A DNA stretch of 12,954 nucleotides from Puniceicoccales bacterium (lineage in GTDB: Bacteria > Verrucomicrobiota > Verrucomicrobiia > Opitutales > LL51), in the NCBI GenBank assembly GCA_031290315.1, contig JAITNS010000085.1, positions 1 to 12,954 on the forward strand. The letters run 5' to 3'. A program made the translations under genes and the position numbers. This document shows, in pieces, positions 7,643-12,954 of this stretch. The notes below the pieces were generated by a model that searched no databases, was not told the origin of the DNA, and saw nothing but the letters and a program-made list of their open reading frames with translations. Positions within the stretch are counted from its first letter, which is position 1; every line of letters begins with the position of its first letter.

Positions 7643-9400
7643 ATGGAATCAGATTGGTTAGATCTTAAATCGAAATTAAATACGATCTTTTATACACTTG
7701 CACAAACTATTGATGAATTTGATATAAGTTTCAAACCGGAAATTCGCGTTGCTGATCCTCGTTTTGGTGATTTTCAAGTTAATGGCGTTTTAGGGTTTGC
7801 GAAAAAAAATAAAAAAAATCCCCATGAACTAGGAGAAAAATTACTCGGTGAAGCAAAAAAGTCGGAAGCGCTTTCTTCATTTTCCTTAGAACTATCGGGA
7901 CCCGGTTTTATTAATATTCGTTTAGCACCGAAATTTTTACAACAATGGGTGAGTCATTTTTGTGAGCGGTGTGATTTTAATCAATGGCTTAGCGGTAAAA
8001 CGATTGTCGTTGACTATTCTTCGCCCAATACGGCTAAACAAATGCATGTCGGCCATTTACGTTCGATGATTATTGGGGAATCCATTCAACGAATATTGCG
8101 ATTCTGTGGGGCAAATGTGATTCGCGACAATCACATCGGCGATTGGGGAACGCAATTCGGAATCTTGACCATGGCAATTAAACGTGCAAAGGTTAATATT
8201 TTTACCATAAATTCATCGATGGCGTTAGATGAATTCGAACGGCTTTATAAAGAGGGAGTTAATTTGACGAAGCAAGATGAAAATTGTTTACAAGAAGCAC
8301 GTAAAGAACTCGTTGCGTTACAGAAAGGTGATCCGGAAAATTTGAAAATTTGGGAAACTATCAATACTACATCCTATCGAGCTTTTAAAGAAATCTATAA
8401 GCAAATGGATGTGACATTCGACTATGTTTTGGGGGAATCTTTTTATCGGGATAAACTGGATAGCGTGTATAATGAATTGAAATCTTTAGGAATTGCCGAG
8501 GAAGATCAGGGGGCATTGGTGGTATTTCATCGAGAGCATGAGCGTTTCGGAGATCAGCCATTTTTGATTCGTAAATCCGATGGTGCTTCAAATTATGCGA
8601 CGACGGATCTCGCGACCGTACTTTACCGCCATGACAGTTTCCATGCAAATGAAATAATTTATGTCACCGATGGACGTCAACAGGATCATTTTCAGCAATT
8701 ATTTTTAACAGTTGAGCGTTGGTTTGGTGCAAAAAATATTGATTTACCGGAGCTAAAACATGTTTGGTTTGGGACTATTTTGGGAGAAGACGGGCGTGCG
8801 ATCAAGACGCGTTCGGGGGAATCGATCAAATTAAAACAACTCATCGATGAAAGTATGGTACGAGCATTAGCGATTGTGACAGAAAAAAATCCGGATTTGT
8901 CCCAAAACGAGCAGCAAGAAATTGCGTGTGTAGTGGGTATCGGTGCGATAAAATATGCCGATTTATCGCAGAATCGTACCAATGATTATGTATTTTCCTG
9001 GAATAAAATGCTTTCCTTCGAAGGCAGTACGGCGCCCTATTTATTATATGCGGTTGCAAGAATTCACGCATTATTTCGTAAGCTGGAAAATACAACCAAC
9101 GAAGGGAATCAATCCAGATCGATGGCGGCATTATCGACGGCGGAGGAAGTATCGTTAGCGCGTAAGTTAGTCGATTTTCCAAGTATTATTATGCAAGTAT
9201 TAGATGATCTTCGCCCACACTATTTGTGTACCTATTTATTTGAATTAGCAAGTGAATTTTCGTCGTTTTACAATGCGAATCGCATCATCGGAGAAGGGAG
9301 AGATGTCCTCGAAAAGCGTTTACTGCTCTGCCGATTTACGCTTTATGTTCTCGAAACAGGACTGCATCTTTTGGGAATCGAAACGCTGGAAAAAATGTGA
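7643..9400 (+). CDS. argS: Arginyl-tRNA synthetase
   Basis: The 585-residue product is a class I aminoacyl-tRNA synthetase that charges tRNA-Arg. The N-terminal Add-1-like domain covers about residues 1-105. The catalytic domain starts with VVDYSSPNTAKQMHVGHLRS at 122-141, containing the HIGH-type motif HVGH (135-138), followed by GDWGTQFG at 166-173, an ArgS hallmark. The KMSKS-equivalent region is the GEDGRAIKTRSGESIKL segment; as in most ArgS proteins the canonical KMSKS is degenerate. The C-terminal part begins with LLYAVARIHALFR and forms the DALR anticodon-binding domain. Length is typical and no key motif is missing. The TGA stop overlaps the start of the recombinase gene (GTGATG). Confidence 0.95.
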   Translation: MESDWLDLKSKLNTIFYTLAQTIDEFDISFKPEIRVADPRFGDFQVNGVLGFAKKNKKNPHELGEKLLGEAKKSEALSSFSLELSGPGFINIRLAPKFLQQWVSHFCERCDFNQWLSGKTIVVDYSSPNTAKQMHVGHLRSMIIGESIQRILRFCGANVIRDNHIGDWGTQFGILTMAIKRAKVNIFTINSSMALDEFERLYKEGVNLTKQDENCLQEARKELVALQKGDPENLKIWETINTTSYRAFKEIYKQMDVTFDYVLGESFYRDKLDSVYNELKSLGIAEEDQGALVVFHREHERFGDQPFLIRKSDGASNYATTDLATVLYRHDSFHANEIIYVTDGRQQDHFQQLFLTVERWFGAKNIDLPELKHVWFGTILGEDGRAIKTRSGESIKLKQLIDESMVRALAIVTEKNPDLSQNEQQEIACVVGIGAIKYADLSQNRTNDYVFSWNKMLSFEGSTAPYLLYAVARIHALFRKLENTTNEGNQSRSMAALSTAEEVSLARKLVDFPSIIMQVLDDLRPHYLCTYLFELASEFSSFYNANRIIGEGRDVLEKRLLLCRFTLYVLETGLHLLGIETLEKM

Positions 9401-10314
9401 TGTTATTATCGGATGCAGTGGAACGATTTTTTGTATTTTTAGAGCTGGAAAAAGCTGCTGCTAAGAATACCGTTGATGCCTACGAAAGCGATGTGCGATT
9501 GTTTTGCCGATTTTGTGGCGATTGTAGTGATGGTGATTGTACGCTTCAATCGATAAATCGTGAGCAAGTAGTTGCTTGGGTTGAATCTTTAGTAAAAAGA
9601 AATTATGAGCGTTCGAGTATAGCACGTAAATTAGTCTCATTGAATACATTTTTTTTATTTTTACTACGCGAGAAAATACTTACGGAAAATATTGTAAGTG
9701 ATATTTTTTTACCAAAACCACGACAAAAAATTCCCGAAACTTTATCGCTCAAGGAAATTGAAAAAATTTTATCCATTCCCAATCAAAATAATCCAGATGG
9801 TCTACGGGATTATGCAATGTTAGAATTGATGTATAGCAGTGGTTTGCGCATTTCGGAACTGTGTACCTTACCTTTACAAGCGCTTGATTTAAAAAATTGT
9901 TTTTTAAAAATTATAGGAAAAAGAAGTAAGGAGCGTTCCCTGCCGATGGGAACTCAATCGATTGAAGCATTAAAGCGTTATTTAACAATAGGTCGGCCAT
10001 GTTTTATCAAAGAGAATACGGGGAGTGCCTTATTTCTTAGTAAGCGTGGGGGAATGATTTCGCGAAAAACATTTTGGCGACGATTAAAAAAATATTCTCG
10101 ATTAGCGGAAATAACGAAGAATACGAAACCTCATATGCTACGCCATTCATTTGCGACACATTTATTAGAAAATGGTGCAGATTTACGTATTATTCAAGAG
10201 ATGCTTGGCCATGAAAGTATTTCGACGACGGAAATTTATACCCATGTCGATCAAAAAAGAGTTCGAGAACAATATGAGCGCTTTTATTTGCGCCCACAAT
10301 TAGAAGAGGAATAG
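9400..10314 (+). CDS. XerC/XerD-type tyrosine recombinase
   Basis: The 304-residue product has the layout of the Xer chromosome-dimer resolvases: an N-terminal SAM-like core-binding domain (about 1-100) and a C-terminal catalytic domain. All active-site residues are visible (numbered from the ATG at 9400): R150 in SSGLRISEL, K174 in GKRSKERS, H245 and R248 in HMLRHSFATHLL, H271 in LGHESISTTEIYTHVD, and the nucleophile Y280. Length and the closing YTH motif fit XerC/XerD rather than a phage integrase. Xer proteins act at dif; no dif-like site was found in this window. The ATG at 9400 overlaps the argS TGA by one base; GTG at 9397 is an equally possible start giving a 4-base overlap. XerC and XerD cannot be told apart from this sequence alone. 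It is the last gene of the rightward group and converges on the HAD gene array. Confidence 0.9.
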   Translation: MLLSDAVERFFVFLELEKAAAKNTVDAYESDVRLFCRFCGDCSDGDCTLQSINREQVVAWVESLVKRNYERSSIARKLVSLNTFFLFLLREKILTENIVSDIFLPKPRQKIPETLSLKEIEKILSIPNQNNPDGLRDYAMLELMYSSGLRISELCTLPLQALDLKNCFLKIIGKRSKERSLPMGTQSIEALKRYLTIGRPCFIKENTGSALFLSKRGGMISRKTFWRRLKKYSRLAEITKNTKPHMLRHSFATHLLENGADLRIIQEMLGHESISTTEIYTHVDQKRVREQYERFYLRPQLEEE

Positions 10315-10344
10315 ATAAATATTTTATTCTATTTCTTATCATCC

Positions 10345-10420
10345 CATTCGTATCATCACTTCAACGACGTTTCAAACATTAACAATCTGAATTTGAAAGT
10401 GCGAAAAGTAAATGACATAC
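10345..10420 (-). pseudogene. Remnant of a third DUF2608-like HAD gene (C-terminal fragment)
   Basis: Bases 10345-10390 match 11903-11948 of the second HAD gene at 40 of 46 positions without gaps. The frame is the same as in the intact gene and reads Q-I-V-N-V-stop-N-V-V-E-V-M-I-R-M-G, against Q-I-A-N-V-Q-N-V-V-E-V-M-T-R-I-G. The TGA at 10374-10372 replaces the glutamine codon. Beyond 10390 similarity continues weakly (atgacat at 10412-10418), but three extra codons are present and the DD metal-binding motif is gone. No start codon or N-terminal half remains. The fragment has the same orientation as the intact copies and is closer to the second copy than to its immediate neighbour. Confidence 0.75.
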
Positions 10421-10463
10421 TTAGTTGTAAAAATATTTTTATAATAAAAATTTACACCCATGA

Positions 10464-10536
10464 TAGTCTAAGGTATATTTAAGCGGATGTTTTTATTTGT
10501 GCCCGTAGTTAGTAGATATTAAATGAATATTTTTAT
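10464..10536 (-). repeat. HAD-gene 3'-flank repeat, copy A
   Basis: This segment lies just past the stop of the first HAD gene and is homologous to 11740-11818, which lies at the same place past (and just into) the second. The core 10484-10526 matches 11767-11809 at 33 of 43 positions. The terminator stem seen in copy B is disrupted here, with only the outer CGGG / TCCG part still pairing (minus strand), so this copy may terminate poorly. Confidence 0.65.
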
Positions 10537-10549
10537 TCTATTTACTTTA

Positions 10550-11635
10550 CTAATGTTTTTTAGTGGAAAGAATATGGATTCCAGTACAAGGCATATTAAT
10601 CTCTTTCATAGCCGCAATAACATCGTCAACGCACTCATCTGTGTCATCAATAAATATAACACTTGAAAATACTTTATTTAATTTTTCATTAAATAATTGT
10701 AAGAATAATTTCAAGATAGAGCCCTTCGTGTATGCGTATTGAGTTTGTGTATAATCATTAACATAGTTACCAAAGATGATACCTTGCGAAAAAACAGGTA
10801 CACAAACTACTTCCTGACAAGTTTCCTCTACTTGAATTAAATGTCGTATTCTTTGAGGGTTTTGGTTTACATCTATTGTAATATATTGTCCCTTTCCATC
10901 TGTTGTAGGAGTGGCGAAATAATTACTTCTGTCCGTATTCGTCATAATTGGAGGAAAAATTCGTGGCAGTTTTAAGAAGTTCGTTTCAGCGAAATTAATA
11001 CCAATATGACGTAAGCCTTCAATGCGAAGCTCTCCAAAAGTTATAAATCGATTTGGATCTAAAGATAGTTTCAAATATTGAGGAATTAAGCCATATTCAG
11101 GACATTCATCCGTATAAGGATCGTCCTTAACGAAAAAACCTTGGGGTTCAATACTGACGAGGGATAAATGGCCCGATTCAAATTTGAAATTAGTATTAAA
11201 TGGAGATGCATTTGTTAAAGCAATATTTATTGCATCCTTATCCTTTGTTTTATTAATAATACTAGCAAATTCAGAATGTATTGGAAGTGCGCCGCAAGCC
11301 ATCTGGTCGGAAGCATCTTCAATAAGTGTATTATCTATATCCCATACAATAAGTGTTGTTTCGTCAATATTATCATTTTCGAGACGTTTTTTTAATTCAA
11401 TGACGACTTCTTCCGGGCTTAACTCTAATTTTTTCACTTTAGTTACGACTTTTTCTGAGCTTAACTCTAATTTTTTCATTTTAGCGACGGTTTTTGTCGA
11501 TGTTGAAGTAGAGGGCATTTCCTGCGCTATTGGTTTTATTGTTTCCTTAGCTGTTGCTTCTACTTTTGTATTGTCACAGTTATAAGTGCTACAAGCGAGC
11601 ACTCCCAGTAATGAATATAATGTTTTACTTTTCAC
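10550..11635 (-). CDS. Secreted, probably lipid-anchored HAD-like protein (DUF2608-like), copy 1
   Basis: From GTG 11635 the product has 361 residues. MKSKTLYSLLGVLAC is a short signal peptide ending at C15; V-L-A-C is a near-lipobox, so a lipoprotein is likely. A low-complexity linker (25-90) holds two 14-residue repeats of the KKLELS type. The HAD-like domain follows: motif I D99-I-D101-N-T, motif II LTN at 140-142, a motif III-like K304-G, and motif IV IFID330-D331. With both motif I aspartates, K and DD present, a phosphatase-type active site is plausible. It resembles the uncharacterised DUF2608 family. The ATG at 11680 would add 15 residues, but it has no Shine-Dalgarno sequence, would bury the signal peptide, and lies upstream of a near-consensus promoter. 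The second copy has its LYS...C segment at the same spacing, which supports the GTG. The substrate is unknown. Confidence 0.75.
   Translation of the reverse strand: MKSKTLYSLLGVLACSTYNCDNTKVEATAKETIKPIAQEMPSTSTSTKTVAKMKKLELSSEKVVTKVKKLELSPEEVVIELKKRLENDNIDETTLIVWDIDNTLIEDASDQMACGALPIHSEFASIINKTKDKDAINIALTNASPFNTNFKFESGHLSLVSIEPQGFFVKDDPYTDECPEYGLIPQYLKLSLDPNRFITFGELRIEGLRHIGINFAETNFLKLPRIFPPIMTNTDRSNYFATPTTDGKGQYITIDVNQNPQRIRHLIQVEETCQEVVCVPVFSQGIIFGNYVNDYTQTQYAYTKGSILKLFLQLFNEKLNKVFSSVIFIDDTDECVDDVIAAMKEINMPCTGIHILSTKKH
11417..11478 (-). repeat. Internal 42-bp tandem repeat in the HAD gene linker
   Basis: The 20-base run gcttaactctaattttttca occurs identically at 11417-11436 and 11459-11478, with similar flanks, giving a 42-bp period. 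It encodes two 14-residue units, roughly KKLELSxEx-V-V-x-x-x, in the linker between signal peptide and HAD domain. The second copy of the gene has only one comparable LILELTPKDTISKL segment, so the duplication is specific to copy 1 and keeps the reading frame. Confidence 0.8.
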
Positions 11636-11645
11636 GTTGCCTTTA

Positions 11646-11673
11646 ATGATATGAGGTTTTATAAATATGTCAA
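11646..11673 (-). promoter_or_regulatory. Near-consensus sigma-70 promoter of HAD copy 1
   Basis: On the minus strand TTGACA (11673-11668) is followed after 16 bases by TATCAT (11651-11646). The expected transcription start falls around 11640-11638, only a few bases before the GTG at 11635, so the transcript would be nearly leaderless. AAAGG at 11644-11640 would be a Shine-Dalgarno element only if transcription starts further upstream. A perfect 8-bp AT-only inverted repeat with a 5-base loop (11694-11714) lies just upstream of the -35 element. Confidence 0.55.
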
Positions 11674-11739
11674 TTTGCATGCAATATTTTTTTAATATTT
11701 TAAAATAAAATATTGATTTATAAAAATTGGCATATATGG

Positions 11740-11818
11740 CGACCTAAAGTATATCTAAAAATAATACGGACGTGTTTATTTACGCCCGAATTTAGTACAT
11801 AATAAAATAATATGTTTA
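11740..11818 (-). repeat. HAD-gene 3'-flank repeat, copy B
   Basis: This is homologous to 10464-10536 (33 of 43 identical in the core 11767-11809). It sits immediately downstream of the second HAD gene, overlapping its stop codon, and contains the intact version of the hairpin described separately. Confidence 0.65.
11755..11788 (-). terminator. Intrinsic-type terminator of HAD copy 2
   Basis: On the minus strand CGGGCGT (11788-11782) pairs with ACGTCCG (11773-11767) over 7 bp, including one G-U, around an 8-base loop, and is followed by TATTATTTTTA (11766-11756). It lies about 28 bases past the TAA of the second HAD gene. The U tract is interrupted, so efficiency is uncertain. Confidence 0.5.
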
Positions 11819-12954
11819 TTCCGTTTTCTTTTCAGAAGGAGTGTGAGATTCGACAGGTAATGGACTTTCAGGGATAAGATGAATTCCAATACAAGGTTTA
11901 CCTATTCGTGTCATCACTTCAACGACGTTTTGGACATTAGCAATCTGATCGTCAACAAATATGACATTTCCAATTTCTTGGCCAGTTTTTTCTTCGTGTA
12001 TTTTTAAAAAAAGCTCTAAAATATCACCTTTCCTGTAAGCAAACCACGCACTTAGGTTCTTATTGAGAAAATTACAGAAAATAATTCCCTTTGAAAAAAT
12101 AGGTACGCAAAGAATCTCGTTAATATCTTCTGAATTTTTTTCATTGCAAATAAAATGATATGTTTGAGGGTTTTCAGAGGATTGAATCTGAGCATATTTC
12201 CTAATATACTCTGCTTGAATATATTGATAACGTTCGCCAGTTCTAAAATCATTAAACTGACCAACAGTCTTATAAGGGTTTTGAGTAACATTTTTTATAG
12301 AATCTCGAAACATTTTTTTCATATCAACTGTACGCACTGAATTATTGTCGGATTGGACATATCTTTCTACTAATATCCCTAAATGTTGCGGAATTGTTGA
12401 TAATCTAGAATCATCAAAGTCGATGCCAATGTCTTTTAGACCTTTAATGCGGAGACCTTCATAAGATATATCAGTATCTTTAAGAAAATTCCATTTTTCA
12501 GGCTTCCCAAAAATAAGACAATTTTTATGTTCAGCACAAATATTAATAGGTTCACTATTGATTACTAATTTATCTTGTTGCGAGTCGATCGTTGCAATAT
12601 TTTTATATTGAGAATTATTCGTTAAGCCGAAATGCCTTATGCCCTGCTCTTGTGTGGTTTTAATGTATTTAGAAAATTCAGGATGAATAGGGATTGCACC
12701 AGAAGGCTTTTGATCTGAAGAACTTTGGAATAAAGTTTCATCGAGATCCCAAACTATACCTGTATTCGTGTTAATTGTTCCATTTTTGTTGAGTTCTTGT
12801 AACTTGGAAATGGTATCTTTTGGTGTTAATTCTAAAATTAAAGATTGAGAATTTGTACTATCTGAATTTTCAAATACAGGAGCTAAAAGATCAGAGAAAA
12901 AGATGGATGCATCACTAAAAATACACCCAAAGTGAAAAATGCTAGAATATAGCG
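11816..12954 (-). CDS. Secreted HAD-like protein (DUF2608-like), copy 2, 5' end beyond window
   Basis: The frame is open without a stop from 11816 to the right edge, so about 379 codons are visible and the start lies just outside. GTG 12337 is only an internal codon. The first visible residues, LYSSIFHFGC, align with LYSLLGVLAC of copy 1 with the cysteine at the same distance, so only about five N-terminal residues are missing. The HAD motifs are present: GIVWDLDETL with the motif I aspartates at 12746-12748 and 12740-12742, LTNNS as motif II, a YRKGDILELFL segment with the motif III-like lysine, and IFVDD with the aspartate pair at 11948-11953. The segments SDQ-x4-GA-x-PIH-x-EF and EGLRIKGL-x-x-IGI are shared with copy 1. 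The linker is shorter and lacks the internal repeat, and a charged tail (PSEKKTE) ends the protein. The two copies are diverged paralogues, not a recent duplication. Confidence 0.78.
   Translation of the reverse strand, partial: LYSSIFHFGCIFSDASIFFSDLLAPVFENSDSTNSQSLILELTPKDTISKLQELNKNGTINTNTGIVWDLDETLFQSSSDQKPSGAIPIHPEFSKYIKTTQEQGIRHFGLTNNSQYKNIATIDSQQDKLVINSEPINICAEHKNCLIFGKPEKWNFLKDTDISYEGLRIKGLKDIGIDFDDSRLSTIPQHLGILVERYVQSDNNSVRTVDMKKMFRDSIKNVTQNPYKTVGQFNDFRTGERYQYIQAEYIRKYAQIQSSENPQTYHFICNEKNSEDINEILCVPIFSKGIIFCNFLNKNLSAWFAYRKGDILELFLKIHEEKTGQEIGNVIFVDDQIANVQNVVEVMTRIGKPCIGIHLIPESPLPVESHTPSEKKTE

Larger units (their letters stand above)
10315..10549. other. Intergenic region between the recombinase gene and the HAD gene array
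   Basis: This 235-bp stretch separates convergent genes and carries no intact reading frame. It contains a decayed HAD-gene fragment (10345-10420) and a copy of the 3'-flank repeat of the HAD genes (10464-10536). The rest is AT-rich. A loose AT-only inverted repeat (AATAGA 10310-10315, TCTATT 10328-10333) overlaps the recombinase stop codon but is too weak to call a terminator. Confidence 0.6.

Noticed and set aside
8385..9182. Open frames on the minus strand across argS
   Set aside because: They lie opposite a complete, well-conserved argS, show no protein-family motif, and are typical shadows of a long coding gene.
9400..10314. Recombinase considered as an integrase marking a genomic island with the tRNA-Val as attachment site
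   Set aside because: Its length and motifs fit XerC/XerD, it is coupled to argS in a housekeeping gene set, and no duplicate of the tRNA 3' end was seen in the window.
10310..10333. AT-only inverted repeat over the recombinase stop codon, considered as a terminator
   Set aside because: Six A/T-rich pairs with one G-C and no U tract; expected by chance in this composition.
11184..11585. Plus-strand open frame of 133 codons opposite HAD copy 1
   Set aside because: It is antisense to a gene with recognisable HAD motifs; its hydrophobic, serine-rich translation reflects the complementary coding strand and the internal repeat.
11636..11680. N-terminal extension of HAD copy 1 from the ATG at 11680
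   Set aside because: It has no Shine-Dalgarno sequence, would place 15 polar and charged residues before the signal peptide, lies upstream of a near-consensus promoter, and does not fit the alignment with copy 2. It remains possible if the promoter is not used.

Overview
The window reads as a chromosomal segment of an AT-rich Gram-negative bacterium (GC in the mid to upper thirties by eye). An LptD-type outer-membrane protein implies an LPS-bearing outer membrane. Shine-Dalgarno sequences are mostly weak, and several genes start at GTG or by stop/start overlap. The phylum cannot be fixed from the sequence alone. The tandem HAD-like secreted proteins and the tyrosine-type permease resemble gene content known from host-associated bacteria (Legionella-like, Chlamydia-related or other PVC lineages), but this is only a weak inference.

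Layout, left to right. (1) 14-2606, + strand: a tyrosine phenol-lyase/tryptophanase-family PLP enzyme followed after 37 bp by an aromatic amino-acid permease, the arrangement known from tpl-tutB and tnaA-tnaB. The two genes share an identical 19-nt sequence around their start codons. A long hairpin at 2620-2668 separates this pair from the next gene, which converges on it. (2) 2679-3927, - strand: a tRNA-Val(UAC) with encoded CCA, then a membrane-anchored calcineurin-like phosphoesterase. (3) 4125-10314, + strand: a tightly packed set of lptD-like, miaA, a six-helix membrane protein of unknown function, argS and a XerC/XerD-type recombinase. Junctions are overlapping (TGATG, ATGA, TGATG) or 16 bp, which suggests one transcript with translational coupling. 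(4) 10315-12954, - strand: an AT-richer accessory region holding two tandem paralogous secreted HAD-like proteins (DUF2608-like). The second runs off the right edge of the window.

The most informative observations are in region 4. The second HAD gene is not a short 173-codon gene: its frame stays open from 12337 to the window edge and encodes the whole N-terminal half, including the HAD motif I aspartates. A degraded fragment of a third copy lies at 10345-10420 beside the recombinase gene; it has an in-frame TGA and has lost its DD motif. The 3' flanks of both intact copies are also homologous, so the array arose by duplication of gene plus flank. A near-consensus promoter (TTGACA, 16 nt, TATCAT) lies inside the apparent N-terminus of the first copy and points to a GTG start at 11635 rather than the upstream ATG.

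In region 1 the lyase keeps the Schiff-base lysine and the TPL-specific arginine but has leucine in place of the arginine that contacts PLP in TPL and tryptophanase. Its reaction may therefore differ. I see no CRISPR array, insertion sequence, phage module or recognisable defence system.
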